From NCBI RefSeq assembly GCF_004564075.1, contig NZ_CP038256.1:1178001-1242000 (forward strand): 64,000 nt of DNA. Direction: 5' to 3'. Under the pieces are notes generated by a model. It saw only the letters and a list, made by a program, of their open reading frames with translations. It was not told the DNA's origin and searched no databases. The position numbers and the translations under genes are program-made. Position 1 is the stretch's first letter, and the number at the start of each line of letters is the position of its first letter. This document shows positions 52,632 through 61,297 of the stretch, piece after piece. This DNA is from Microbacterium sediminis (lineage in GTDB: Bacteria > Actinomycetota > Actinomycetes > Actinomycetales > Microbacteriaceae).

Positions 52632-53384
52632 GTGAACGCGCCCTCCGCCGACCTCGTGCTCGAGGAGGCGCGCGCGATCGAGCCGCTGCGCGAGGTCTCG
52701 GCGCTCCTGGAGTCGGTGTGGGGCCGCACCCCCGAGGGCGCGCCCATGCACAGCGACACGATGCGCAGCCTCGTGCACGCCGGCGGCCTCGTCACCGCTG
52801 TCCGCGACGAGCGCGGCGTGCTGCTCGGCGCCGGCGTGCTCGTGCGCGATGTGCCGGGCGTCGCCTACGGCCTCATCGCCGCCGCGGCCCCCGGCCACAC
52901 CGATCGCGGCATCGGCTACACCATCAAGCAGCACCAGCGCACCTGGTGCCTGGATCGCGACATCCGCGAGATCCGCTGGACGTTCGATCCGCTCATGTCG
53001 CGCAACGCCCGGTTCAACCTCGTCAAGCTCGGCGCCGTGGCGGTGGCATACACGCCGTCGTTCTACGGCGAGATGATCGACGCGATCAACCGCGGCGACG
53101 ACAGCGACCGGCTCGTCGCCTCCTGGATCCTCGACGCCGCTCCGCGCGACCCGATCGAGCCGGACCTCGACGCACCCGCCCTCGGCGACGTGCCGATCGA
53201 CGACGCACACGGCACGTGGATCGGCGTGCCCCGCGACATCGACGCGCTCCGCGAGCGTGATCGCGACGCCGCCGTCGCCTGGCGCCGCCAGGTGCGCGCG
53301 CAGATGCTGCCGCTGTTCGAGGCCGGCGCCCGGGCCACGCACTTCTCCCGATCCGGCCACTACCTGCTGAAGGCGAGCGCATGA
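52632..53384 (+). CDS. GNAT-superfamily acyltransferase, possible amino-acid N-succinyltransferase
   Basis: 250 residues, COG3375-like. The GNAT core is visible: VTAVRDERGVLLGAGVLV, GYTIKQHQRTWCLDRDIREIRWTFDPL and a NARFNLVKLG segment. Relatives occur beside MenC/NSAR genes, and in Geobacillus a GNAT enzyme succinylates D-amino acids for NSAR. The overlap of this stop with the start of the racemase gene (ATGA) supports a shared pathway here. The donor is inferred, not visible, and acetyl-CoA is possible. Confidence 0.75.
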   Translation: MNAPSADLVLEEARAIEPLREVSALLESVWGRTPEGAPMHSDTMRSLVHAGGLVTAVRDERGVLLGAGVLVRDVPGVAYGLIAAAAPGHTDRGIGYTIKQHQRTWCLDRDIREIRWTFDPLMSRNARFNLVKLGAVAVAYTPSFYGEMIDAINRGDDSDRLVASWILDAAPRDPIEPDLDAPALGDVPIDDAHGTWIGVPRDIDALRERDRDAAVAWRRQVRAQMLPLFEAGARATHFSRSGHYLLKASA

Positions 53385-54493
53385 AGATCCGCGACCTCAC
53401 CGTCCATCACCTGCGCATCCCGCTCGTGGTGCCGTTCCGCACGTCGTTCGGCACGTCGCACGTCAAGGAGACGTTCGTGCTGCGGCTCGAGACCGACGAC
53501 GCCGTCGGCTGGGCCGAGTGCGGCGCCGAGGAGGACCCGCTCTACAGCTCGGAGTACCTCGAGGGCGCCGAATGGGTGCTGCGCACGCAGCTCGTGCCGC
53601 GTCTGCTCGCGCTCGGCGAGGGCCTGAGCGCGGGCGTCGTGCGCGACGCGCTCGAGCCCGTGAAGGGCCACCGCATGGCCAAGCACGTGATCGAGACCGC
53701 CCTGCTCGACGCCGAGCTGCGCACCGCCGACATGTCGTTCGGCCGCTACCTCGGTGCGACGAAGACGCGCGTGCCCGCCGGCGTTTCGGTCGGGATCTTC
53801 GATTCGATCCCCGAGCTCCTCGACAACGTGCGTACGTACATCGATCAGGGCTACCAGCGGATCAAGCTGAAGATCGAGCCAGGCTGGGACATCGAGCCGG
53901 TGCGGGTGGTGCGCGAGACGTTCGGCGACGATCTCCTGCTGCAGGTCGACGCCAACACGGCCTACACGCTGCGCGACGCGCGGCACCTGGCCAAGCTCGA
54001 CGCATTCGACCTGCTGCTCATGGAGCAGCCGCTGCCCGAGGACGACCTGCTCGGCCACGCCGAGCTGCAGAAGCGGATCTCGACGCCGGTGTGCCTGGAC
54101 GAGTCGATCGAGTCGGCGCGCGACGCCGCCGCGGCGATCGCGCTGGGCGCGTGCGAGGTCATCAACATCAAGCCGTCGCGCGTGGGTGGCTACCTCGAGG
54201 CGCGGCGGATCCACGACATCGCCGAGGCGAATGGCATCCCGGTCTGGTGCGGTGGCATGCTGGAGTGCGGTCTCGGTCGCGCGGCGAACGTCGCGCTGGC
54301 CGCGCTCCCGGGGTTCGTGCTCCCCGGCGACACGTCGGCCTCGAACCGATACTTCGCCGAAGACATCACCGCCCCGTTCGTGCTCGAGGACGGGCACCTC
54401 ACCGTCCCGACGGGCCCCGGAATCGGCGTCGACCCGATCCCGGAGGCGCTGGCGGCCTTCACCGTCTCGACCACCACGATCCCCGTGTCCTGA
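53381..54493 (+). CDS. N-succinylamino-acid racemase / o-succinylbenzoate synthase family enzyme
   Basis: Enolase-superfamily barrel, 370 residues. KLKIEPG supplies catalytic K164, and INIKPSRVGG the opposite-face K264. Metal ligands are D190 (VDANTAY), the Glu of LMEQPLPEDD and the Asp of CLDES. The two Lys positions align, by memory, with Amycolatopsis NSAR K163/K263. Most enzymes of this subgroup racemise N-acyl amino acids, and some also make o-succinylbenzoate for menaquinone. No men genes are nearby, while an acyltransferase and an amino-acid importer are, which favours NSAR. Confidence 0.85.
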   Translation: MKIRDLTVHHLRIPLVVPFRTSFGTSHVKETFVLRLETDDAVGWAECGAEEDPLYSSEYLEGAEWVLRTQLVPRLLALGEGLSAGVVRDALEPVKGHRMAKHVIETALLDAELRTADMSFGRYLGATKTRVPAGVSVGIFDSIPELLDNVRTYIDQGYQRIKLKIEPGWDIEPVRVVRETFGDDLLLQVDANTAYTLRDARHLAKLDAFDLLLMEQPLPEDDLLGHAELQKRISTPVCLDESIESARDAAAAIALGACEVINIKPSRVGGYLEARRIHDIAEANGIPVWCGGMLECGLGRAANVALAALPGFVLPGDTSASNRYFAEDITAPFVLEDGHLTVPTGPGIGVDPIPEALAAFTVSTTTIPVS

Positions 54494-54516
54494 CCCACCC
54501 GACAGAAAGCACTCAC

Positions 54517-55410
54517 ATGCGAAACTCCTCCCTCCGCCGCGTGATCGCGGTGACGGCCACGGGTGCGATCGCCGCGCTCGGCCTGGCCGGCTGCGCGTCC
54601 ACCGGCTCCGACGACGCCGGGCCCGACACCGAGGCGCCGCTGTACGACGCGCTCCCGCAGGACATCAAGGACGCCGGCAAGATCGTCGTGGGCGGCGACA
54701 TCGCCTACGCGCCGATGGAGTACTACGACGAGGACGGCGAGACGGTGCTGGGCTTCGACAAGGAGCTCACCGACCTCATGAGCGAGCAGCTCGGCGTGAC
54801 GTTCGAGTGGCACAACATCGTCTTCGACAGCCTCATCACGCAGCTGAAGTCGGACCGCATCGACATGATCATGTCGGGTATGAGCGACACCCCGGAGCGC
54901 CAGCAGGAGATCGACTTCGTCGACTACTACATCGCCGGCGCCATGCTGCTCGTGCAGAAGGGCAACCCGGAGGGGCTGCAGAGCTTCGCCGACCTGTGCG
55001 GCCTGACGATCGCCGTGCAGCGCGGTACCACGCAGGAGGGCTACGCCCAGGACCAGTCGGCCACGTGCGAGGCCGAGGGTCAGGAGCCGATCGAGATCCT
55101 CTCGTTCGATCGCGAGACCGAGGCGATGCTGCAGGTGAAGAACGGCCGCGCCGTGGCCGGCATGCAGGACTACCCGGTGGCCACGTACAACGCCCGCACC
55201 TCGGGCGGCGGCGAGGACTTCGAGGTCGTCGGCGACCAGGTGCAGGCCGGCCCGCTCGGCATCGGCGTGAGCAAGGACGACACCGAGCTGCGCGACGCGC
55301 TGCAGCAGGCGATCCAGGCCGTGATCGACTCGGGCGACTACGACAAGCTGATCGAGGAGTACCAGACCCCGCTCGGCGCCGTCGACGAAGCCACGATCAA
55401 CGGCGGCTGA
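54517..55410 (+). CDS. Amino-acid ABC transporter binding lipoprotein (copy 2)
   Basis: 297 residues. Lipobox LGLAGC (Cys about 25) and the same family-3 binding fold as copy 1 (TEAPLYDALPQDIKDAGKIV). It differs in the pocket region: MEYYDEDG, ITQLKSDRIDMIMSGMSDTPERQQEIDFV, VQKGNPEGLQSF. So the two copies may bind different amino acids or enantiomers while docking to the same permease. Start ATG 54517 follows the racemase by 23 bp. Confidence 0.88.
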   Translation: MRNSSLRRVIAVTATGAIAALGLAGCASTGSDDAGPDTEAPLYDALPQDIKDAGKIVVGGDIAYAPMEYYDEDGETVLGFDKELTDLMSEQLGVTFEWHNIVFDSLITQLKSDRIDMIMSGMSDTPERQQEIDFVDYYIAGAMLLVQKGNPEGLQSFADLCGLTIAVQRGTTQEGYAQDQSATCEAEGQEPIEILSFDRETEAMLQVKNGRAVAGMQDYPVATYNARTSGGGEDFEVVGDQVQAGPLGIGVSKDDTELRDALQQAIQAVIDSGDYDKLIEEYQTPLGAVDEATINGG

Positions 55411-55411
55411 C

Positions 55412-56266
55412 ATGGCGCAGCGGACGATCACCACGGTGCCGGTCCGGCACTACGGTCGCTGGATCACCGGCGCCGTGGTGCTCGCCCTGCTCGGCGCCGT
55501 CATCTACGCCTTCTCGCAGGCCGACATCCAGTACGGCCAGACGCTGCGCTTCCTCACCGTCGACACGATCCTCGAGGGCATGGTCGGCACCCTGGTGATC
55601 AGCGTGGCCGCGCAGGCGCTGGGCATCGTTCTCGGCGTGGTCGCGGCGGTGATGCGGCTCTCGGCGAATCCCGTCGCCCGCTGGGTGGCCGGCGGCTACG
55701 TGTGGCTGTTCCGCGGCACGCCCGTGCTCGTGCAGCTGCTGCTCTGGTACAACCTCTCGCTCGTGTTCCCCGAGGTGTTCGGCATGGACACGAACACGCT
55801 CATGACGCCGTTCCTCGCCGCCCTGCTCGGTCTCGGCATCAACGAGGGCGCGTACATGGCCGAGATCGTCCGAGCCGGCATCGGGTCGATCGACCAGGGT
55901 CAGATCGAGGCGGCCAAGGCGATCGGCATGCGTCCGGGCCGCACCATGCGCCGGATCGTGCTGCCGCAGGCGATGCGGGTGATCGTGCCGCCCACCGGCA
56001 ACGAGTTCATCAACATGCTGAAGACCTCGTCGCTGGCGTACTCGATCCAGTACGGCGAGCTGCTGCTGTCGGCCGTGAAGATCTACTCCAACAACCTGCT
56101 CGTCGTCGAGCTGCTGCTGACGGTCTCGATCTGGTACCTGATCCTGACCACCGTGTTCAGCATCGGCCAGTACTTCCTCGAGCAGCGGTTCCACTACAGC
56201 TCGGTGAGCGACGCCTCCAGCGTCGGCGACATCCTGAAGCGCATCCTGCCGGGGAGGACCCGATGA
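55412..56266 (+). CDS. Amino-acid ABC transporter permease
   Basis: 284 residues, HisMQ-type with five helices. EAA loop [32 protein letters not shown] is split here: [10 protein letters not shown] then [11 protein letters not shown]. One permease gene only, so a homodimer is expected. Starts 1 bp after the binding-protein stop; overlaps the ATPase gene by 4 bp. Confidence 0.92.
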   Translation: MAQRTITTVPVRHYGRWITGAVVLALLGAVIYAFSQADIQYGQTLRFLTVDTILEGMVGTLVISVAAQALGIVLGVVAAVMRLSANPVARWVAGGYVWLFRGTPVLVQLLLWYNLSLVFPEVFGMDTNTLMTPFLAALLGLGINEGAYMAEIVRAGIGSIDQGQIEAAKAIGMRPGRTMRRIVLPQAMRVIVPPTGNEFINMLKTSSLAYSIQYGELLLSAVKIYSNNLLVVELLLTVSIWYLILTTVFSIGQYFLEQRFHYSSVSDASSVGDILKRILPGRTR

Positions 56267-57027
56267 ACGCTCCGCTCGTCGAGGCCGTCGACGTCCGCAA
56301 GCAGTTCGGCGACAACGAGGTGCTCAAGGGCATCACGCTGGCCGTCGCCCCGGGCGAGGTCGTGTGCCTGATCGGGCCGTCGGGCTCCGGCAAGTCCACG
56401 TTCCTGCGCTGCATCAACCACCTCGAGCGCATCGACGGGGGAGAGCTGCGCGTGGCCGGCGATCTCGTGGGCTACCGCGAGCACAACGGCAAGCTCTACG
56501 AGCTGCGCGAGAAGGAGGTCGCCGCCCGCCGCGAGAAGATCGGCATGGTCTTCCAGCGCTTCAACCTGTTCGGCCACATGACGGCCACCGAGAACGTGAT
56601 GGAGGGCCCCGTCGGCGTGCTCGGCGTGCCGAAGGCCCAGGCGCAGGCGGAGGCCCGCCAGCTGCTCACGCGCGTGGGCCTGGCGCACCGCCTCGACGCC
56701 TACCCGCACGAGCTGTCGGGCGGCCAGCAGCAGCGCGTGGCGATCGCCCGCGCGCTCGCGATGAAGCCGCAGCTGATGCTCTTCGACGAGGCGACCTCGG
56801 CGCTCGACCCCGAGCTGGTGGGCGAGGTGCTCGACGTGATGCGCGAGCTGGCCGACGAGGGCATGACGATGATCGTCGTCACCCATGAGATGGGCTTCGC
56901 CCGCGACGTGGCCGACCGCGTGGTGTTCATGGACGGCGGCGTGGTTGTCGAGGAGGGCGCCGCGCGCGACGTGATCGAGCGTCCACAGCACCCGCGCACG
57001 CAAGAGTTCCTGGGCAAGGTGCGCTGA
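56263..57027 (+). CDS. Amino-acid ABC transporter ATPase
   Basis: 254 residues, GlnQ/HisP-like. Walker [10 protein letters not shown] (about 36-44), Q-loop VFQRFNLF, signature [15 protein letters not shown] and Walker [15 protein letters not shown] are intact, as is the switch His in VVTHEMGFA. It closes the GNAT-NSAR-transport operon, 1 bp before the convergent toxin gene stop. Confidence 0.94.
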   Translation: MNAPLVEAVDVRKQFGDNEVLKGITLAVAPGEVVCLIGPSGSGKSTFLRCINHLERIDGGELRVAGDLVGYREHNGKLYELREKEVAARREKIGMVFQRFNLFGHMTATENVMEGPVGVLGVPKAQAQAEARQLLTRVGLAHRLDAYPHELSGGQQQRVAIARALAMKPQLMLFDEATSALDPELVGEVLDVMRELADEGMTMIVVTHEMGFARDVADRVVFMDGGVVVEEGAARDVIERPQHPRTQEFLGKVR

Positions 57028-57028
57028 G

Positions 57029-57421
57029 TCACTCCGGCGCGAGCACGTGCACGCCGTGCGATCGTGCCGCCTCGGCGAGCCGCTCGTCGTACGTGACGAT
57101 CGCGTCGAGATCATCCCCCAGGGCCAGCGCGGCTGCGAGATGAACCGCGTCCAGACTGCGCAGCCCCCGCGGTTCGATACGCCCCGCTGATTCGAGGATC
57201 TCCGGCGTCAGTGCGAGCAGCGTCACGCTGTCGAGCACATCGCGCGCCCGCTCTGCCTGCTCCGGGTTGCTGCGGCGCACGGCCCTCACCAGCTCGGTGC
57301 GCGCGAGGTCCGCGCTCACAGCCTGCGCGGCCTCGGTGGCAGCCCACGCGACGAGTGCATCGGACTCGGGCTCGCGGACAACGAGCTTCACCAGGGCCGA
57401 GGTGTCGACGTACACGGCCAC
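57029..57421 (-). CDS. vapC: PIN-domain toxin, VapC-like
   Basis: 130 residues. The four acidic residues of the PIN RNase are visible: D6 in YVDTSALVK, the Glu in ARTELVRAV, and the pair in LRSLDAVHLAAA and IVTYDERL. Probable sequence-specific tRNA/RNA endonuclease. GTG 57421 lies 4 bp after the antitoxin stop, the normal order for this type. The longer upstream reading frame is antitoxin DNA. Confidence 0.85.
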   Translation of the reverse strand: MAVYVDTSALVKLVVREPESDALVAWAATEAAQAVSADLARTELVRAVRRSNPEQAERARDVLDSVTLLALTPEILESAGRIEPRGLRSLDAVHLAAALALGDDLDAIVTYDERLAEAARSHGVHVLAPE

Positions 57422-57425
57422 GCGA

Positions 57426-57689
57426 TCAGTACCTCTCGTCGTCGCGCATGGCACGAAGCGGTGAGGTGAGGTCGCCGCCGACGGTGGGTACTCCGAGCTC
57501 CCCGAGGGGACGCTTCGCCGGCCGAGCCTGACCGGATGCAACCAGCTGGGAGAGACGACCTCCACCCAGAGGAATGAGCTGCGCGACGGGGCGGCGCCGA
57601 TCGGTGACCGTCAACGTCTCACCCTCCGCTACCCGAGCGACCACCGCCGACGCATTCTGCTTCAGCTCTCGGATGCCCACTTCGTTCAT
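57426..57689 (-). CDS. Phd/YefM-family antitoxin
   Basis: 87 residues. NEVGIRELKQNASAVVARVAEGETLTVTDRRRPVAQLIPL is the family DNA-binding N-terminus in two halves: IRELKQNASAVVARV and VTDRRRPVAQLIPL. The C-terminal ~35 residues neutralise the toxin. ATG 57689 lies 7 nt after TACAAT, the best -10 in the window, and is preferred over an ATG at 57698 inside the box. It probably represses its own promoter with the toxin. Confidence 0.88.
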   Translation of the reverse strand: MNEVGIRELKQNASAVVARVAEGETLTVTDRRRPVAQLIPLGGGRLSQLVASGQARPAKRPLGELGVPTVGGDLTSPLRAMRDDERY

Positions 57690-57696
57690 GTGCTTC

Positions 57697-57702
57697 ATTG
57701 TA
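57697..57702 (-). promoter_or_regulatory. -10 box TACAAT of the toxin-antitoxin operon
   Basis: Minus strand: TACAAT, 7 nt, ATG 57689. Confidence 0.6.
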
Positions 57703-57815
57703 GAACATACGCCCGATCTCCTCAGTGGTCGCTCACAACCTCGTACCGCGACGAAACTGTCCACAGATCCGGAGAACATCGCGCACCAGGCTGCCGACGC
57801 CAACAGCGTGGAGGG

Positions 57816-58259
57816 ATGACAGCGTCCACGCAGATCACCGATCCCCGTTCTTTCGAAGCCCGTACCGACGAGGCCCTCGAGCTGCTCATCACGCGGCTGC
57901 TAGGTGATGCCTCCGCCGAGTGTGCCTGGTTCCTGTTCCTCGATCACCGCAGCCGAGTGATCGATCCGCTCATGCCCATCGACTTCCTCCCCGCCGATCC
58001 CGACGAGTTAAGCGACGCCCCCGATCTCGGCGCGGTCCCGATATCCGAACTGATCGTGGAGCGCATGGGTTCCCTGCTCTCGATGATCGGCGCCACAGAG
58101 CTCGTCGTGGTGTGGGAGCGGTCCGGTGGGTCGATGCTCGATGCGGACACGCGCCGCTGGATCACAGCCATCGCGGACGCGGCGAGCAACCTCGGCCTTC
58201 CGCTCCGTGCGCAGTTTCACCTCTCCCGCAGTGGTGCGCGCCTTGTCTCGGCCGAGTAG
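57816..58259 (+). CDS. Conserved hypothetical protein
   Basis: 147 residues, soluble, with no recognised domain. It has an acidic central part (FLPADPDELSDAPDLG), a hydrophobic strand VVVWERSGG and a C-terminal helix WITAIADAASNLGL. This resembles small actinobacterial proteins of unknown function with an alpha/beta fold. ATG 57816 has GGAGGG next to it; codon choice is less biased than its neighbours. Confidence 0.6.
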   Translation: MTASTQITDPRSFEARTDEALELLITRLLGDASAECAWFLFLDHRSRVIDPLMPIDFLPADPDELSDAPDLGAVPISELIVERMGSLLSMIGATELVVVWERSGGSMLDADTRRWITAIADAASNLGLPLRAQFHLSRSGARLVSAE

Positions 58260-58391
58260 CAGGAACTCTTCAGTCCGCTGCCGGTCCGCTCGGCTGTCTC
58301 GACGTGCGCTGAGCCGCGCAGGTTGTGTCGGCTTCGGCGCAGAGTTCGACGAAATCTGATCTCGTCCTCTCGGGCAGGCGTAGCGTGGATG

Positions 58392-58411
58392 GTGCATCCA
58401 CCTGTATGCAC
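58392..58411. promoter_or_regulatory. Inverted repeat (possible operator) before the alcohol dehydrogenase
   Basis: GTGCAT and ATGCAC arms, 8 bp apart (58392-58397 and 58406-58411), 14 nt before the ATG. TAGCGT at 58381-58386 is a likely -10, so a bound protein would block transcription start. Confidence 0.45.
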
Positions 58412-58425
58412 TGAAAGGATTTGAG

Positions 58426-59529
58426 ATGACCACCTCCGTTCGTGCTGCCGTGCTCCACGGTGTTGACGAGCCGTTCCGCTTCGAAGACCTCACCCTCGCC
58501 GACCTCAAGCCCGATGAGGTGCTGGTGAAGATCGTCGCGACCGGCCTGTGTCACACCGACCTCGCCGTGCAGCACGGCCACATCCCGGGCGCCTTCCCGT
58601 TCGTGCTCGGCCACGAGGGCGCGGGCATCGTGGAGCAGGTCGGCTCGGCGGTGCAGGGCTTCGAGGTCGGCGACGCGGTCGGCCTGTCGTACGCCGCCTG
58701 CGGTCACTGCCGCAACTGCCTCGCCGGGCGCGAGGCGTACTGCCTCGAGTTCATGCCGCTGAACTTCGGCGGCGTGCGCGAGGACGGCACCACCACCCTC
58801 GCCGCCGCGGACGGCACCGCCGTGCACGGCAACTTCTTCGGCCAGTCGTCGTTCGCCACCCACGCGATCGCCGCCGCCAAGAACGTCGTCAAGCTGCCCG
58901 AGGGCATCCCGGTCGAACTGGCCGGCCCGCTCGGCTGCGGCATCCAGACCGGCGCCGGCACCGTGCTGAACTCGCTCGACGTGCCCGCCGGCTCGACGAT
59001 CGTCGTGGCCGGCACCGGTGCCGTGGGCCTGTCGGCGATCATGGGCGCCAAGGTTGCCGGCGCGACGACGATCATCGCCGTCGACGTGATCCCCGAGCGC
59101 CTCGAGTTCGCAAAGCGCCTCGGAGCCACGCACCTCATCAACGGCAAGGACGAGGACACCACCGCCCGCATTCTCGAGATCACCGGCGGCGGCGCCCCGT
59201 ACGCCGTCGACACCACCGGTGTGGCTCCGGTGATCGCCCAGCTGATCAACGCCACCGCCTTCGGCGCGAAGATCGCGCTCGTGGGCGTGCCGAAGCCGGG
59301 CTCGACGATCGACCTCGGCCTCGTGGCCGCCTCGGGCAAGACGCTCGTCGGCGCGATCGAGGGCGACGCGATCCCGCAGAACTTCATCCCCGAGCTGATC
59401 GCGCTGCACCAGGCCGGTCGGTTCCCGTTCGACGAGCTGATCACCACCTACCCGTTCGAGCAGATGGAGCAGGCGATCGCCGACACCCAGTCGGGCGCGA
59501 CGGTCAAGGCCGTCCTCGTGATGCCCTGA
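58426..59529 (+). CDS. Zinc-dependent alcohol dehydrogenase (aryl/benzyl-alcohol type)
   Basis: 367 residues. Catalytic-zinc ligands C42 (TGLCHTD), the His of GHEGAGIVEQVG, and a later Cys (PLGCGIQTG). Structural zinc lobe CGHCRNCLAGREAYC has the four Cys. Rossmann VVAGTGAVGLSAIMGAKVAG binds NAD(P). The insert FGGVREDGTTTLAAADG and NFFGQSSFATHAIA resemble XylB-type aryl-alcohol dehydrogenases. The physiological alcohol is unknown. ATG 58426 has AAAGGA 8 nt upstream. Confidence 0.9.
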   Translation: MTTSVRAAVLHGVDEPFRFEDLTLADLKPDEVLVKIVATGLCHTDLAVQHGHIPGAFPFVLGHEGAGIVEQVGSAVQGFEVGDAVGLSYAACGHCRNCLAGREAYCLEFMPLNFGGVREDGTTTLAAADGTAVHGNFFGQSSFATHAIAAAKNVVKLPEGIPVELAGPLGCGIQTGAGTVLNSLDVPAGSTIVVAGTGAVGLSAIMGAKVAGATTIIAVDVIPERLEFAKRLGATHLINGKDEDTTARILEITGGGAPYAVDTTGVAPVIAQLINATAFGAKIALVGVPKPGSTIDLGLVAASGKTLVGAIEGDAIPQNFIPELIALHQAGRFPFDELITTYPFEQMEQAIADTQSGATVKAVLVMP

Positions 59530-59678
59530 CCGCTGCCACGCCGAACCGGCTCCCGCGCCTTTCCAGGCCGGGGGCCGTTTCGCGTTTCGGAGTGAGTACG
59601 TGCCGGTGCGGCGCCTGGCGAGTGCCGTCGTGCCGTCCGAGCGGCCGGGCGCGGCACGATCACACTCGGGAGCGCCGA

Positions 59679-60521
59679 TCACGCGCGCGTGAGGCGGCCG
59701 GCCAGCGCGACGGCGTCGTGCGGGGCGTGGCCCTGGCCGTCGTTGTCGAAGTAGACATACACGTCGCGCGGGCGGCCGTCGAACGTGCCCGATCCATCGG
59801 CCCAGGCCACAATGCGCGCGGCCCACGCCTCGAGCTCGTCGGGCGTGTAGCCGCTCATGTACAGCGCCGTGGCGCCGTGCAGGCGCATGTACACGAAGTC
59901 GGCGGTGACCTCGCCGAACGCCGGCCACAGCCCGGCGGTGTCGGCCACGGTGAGCGCGACGCCGTGCCGGCGCAGCAGCTCGGGCAGCGCCGGGTCCTCG
60001 AAGCTGCGCGAGCGCGGCTCGAGGGCGTGACGGATCGGCACGTCCTCCTCGATCTCCAGCCACGCCCGGCCCTCGAGGCGCTCATCGTGCTGCCGCGCCC
60101 GCTCGAGCGCCTCGCCGGTGGTGCGGGGGAGTAGGCGCAGGAACGCGTCGAGCGCCTCGGGATCGAACGCCTGTCGCTCGGGCAGCTGCCACAGGATCGG
60201 CCCGAGCTTCGGCCCCAGCGCGAGCACGCCCGAGGCGAGGAAGTTGGCCAGCGCGGTGTCGACGTCGCGCAGCCGCAGCATGTGGGTGATGTAGCGCGAT
60301 CCCTTCACCGCGAACACGAAGTCGTCGGGCACGGCGTCGCGCCAGCGCCGGTAGCTCTCCGGCCGCTGCAGGGAGTAGAACGATCCGTTCAGCTCGACCG
60401 AGTTCATCCGCTCGGCCGCGTACGCGAGCTCGAGCCGCTGGGGGAGCCCGGTGGGGTAGAAGTCGCCGCGCCAGTTGGCGTATCGCCAACCCGAGATCCC
60501 CACGCGCACGTCACCCGTCAT
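59679..60521 (-). CDS. DUF72 (YecE-like) TIM-barrel protein
   Basis: 280 residues. VRVGISGWRYANWRGDFYP opens the family, followed by NSVELNGSFYSLQRPESYRRW, FAVKGSRYITHMLRL, LGPILWQLP and FVYMRLHG. YVYFDNDGQGHAPHDAV ends it. DUF72 proteins form TIM barrels; the activity is unproven. ATG 60521 is chosen because the family start is at VRVGISG. An upstream frame to 60608 overlaps the divergent DksA-type gene. Confidence 0.85.
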   Translation of the reverse strand: MTGDVRVGISGWRYANWRGDFYPTGLPQRLELAYAAERMNSVELNGSFYSLQRPESYRRWRDAVPDDFVFAVKGSRYITHMLRLRDVDTALANFLASGVLALGPKLGPILWQLPERQAFDPEALDAFLRLLPRTTGEALERARQHDERLEGRAWLEIEEDVPIRHALEPRSRSFEDPALPELLRRHGVALTVADTAGLWPAFGEVTADFVYMRLHGATALYMSGYTPDELEAWAARIVAWADGSGTFDGRPRDVYVYFDNDGQGHAPHDAVALAGRLTRA

Positions 60522-60562
60522 GCCTGGCACGCAACCAGCGGCCGCGACCTGGATCAACCCCC

Positions 60563-60568
60563 TACCGT
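60563..60568 (+). promoter_or_regulatory. -10 box TACCGT of the DksA/TraR-type gene (leaderless)
   Basis: TACCGT, 6 nt, ATG 60575. Confidence 0.5.
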
Positions 60569-60574
60569 TGGGGA

Positions 60575-60910
60575 ATGGAGTCGCTACGGGAGCTGCTGAC
60601 GCAGGCACGATCGCGCGCCGCGCAGGCGCTGGCCGCCCGCGAGGCCGACCTGGCCCGCCTGAGCGAAGCCCGCGGCGACTCGACCGCCGACGACGAGCAC
60701 GACCCCGAGGGCGCCACGCTCGCCGACGAGTGGTCGCGCCTCACGGGCCTGGCCGCCGCGGCCCGCGCGGAGCTCGCGGAGATCGACGTGGCCCTGGCCC
60801 GCGTGGACGCGGGCTGGGACGGGCGCTGTGAGGTGTGCGGGCGGGTGATCCCCGTCGAGCGGCTCGCGGTGCGCCCGACCGCGGTGCGGTGCGTGGACTG
60901 CGCGGCGTGA
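60575..60910 (+). CDS. TraR/DksA C4-type zinc-finger protein
   Basis: 111 residues. A coiled-coil helix (1-80, RARAEL and similar) and a C4 zinc finger (CEVCG ... CVDC, about 86-110), with the family IPVERLAVRPTAVRC. The paired Asp residues that DksA uses at the RNA-polymerase secondary channel are not clear here, so the regulatory role is tentative. Convergent with the following membrane-protein gene, with stops adjacent. Confidence 0.85.
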   Translation: MESLRELLTQARSRAAQALAAREADLARLSEARGDSTADDEHDPEGATLADEWSRLTGLAAAARAELAEIDVALARVDAGWDGRCEVCGRVIPVERLAVRPTAVRCVDCAA

Positions 60911-61297
60911 TCAGCGCTTGCCGCCGCGCGTGGACCACAGCGCCCACGCGACGAGCACCGGCTGGAAGAACAGCCGCACGAACCGCTTCTCGTCGGTGTC
61001 GAGCCCGAACCCGTCGCGCTGATGCACCCACTGCGCGATGTTGCCGGGGAAGATCACCACGAAGAACAGCGCCGCCAGCCACCCGACCAGCCCGCGCCGC
61101 TTCCGCGCGAATACCAGGAGCGTGCCCAGCAGGACCTCCTTCACGCCGGAGATCACGACGGTGGTGTCGGGATCGAGCGGCACGAACTCCGGCACCTGCG
61201 CCCGGAACTCCTCGCGCGCGACCGTGAGGTGCGACACCCCGGCCCCGATCAGCGCCGTCCCGAGCGCGACGCGGGCGATGTGGCGGAGGGCGGTCAT
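60911..61297 (-). CDS. DoxX-like small membrane protein
   Basis: 128 residues with four hydrophobic segments (about 5-24, 50-65, 70-88 and 110-122), and an N-terminal layout (RHIARVALGTALIGAGVSHL) like DoxX-family membrane proteins. Tentative. ATG 61297 follows TACCCT by 7 nt, against a longer in-frame start that reads into the neighbouring remnant. Confidence 0.65.
   Translation of the reverse strand: MTALRHIARVALGTALIGAGVSHLTVAREEFRAQVPEFVPLDPDTTVVISGVKEVLLGTLLVFARKRRGLVGWLAALFFVVIFPGNIAQWVHQRDGFGLDTDEKRFVRLFFQPVLVAWALWSTRGGKR

Noticed and set aside
53381..54493. Firm menC (menaquinone) assignment for the enolase-superfamily enzyme
   Set aside because: No other menaquinone genes nearby. 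GNAT and amino-acid transport context fit an N-acyl amino-acid racemase better, but dual function cannot be excluded.
57030..57565. Longer form of the VapC-like toxin starting at 57565
   Set aside because: The extra 48 codons are antitoxin DNA read out of frame.
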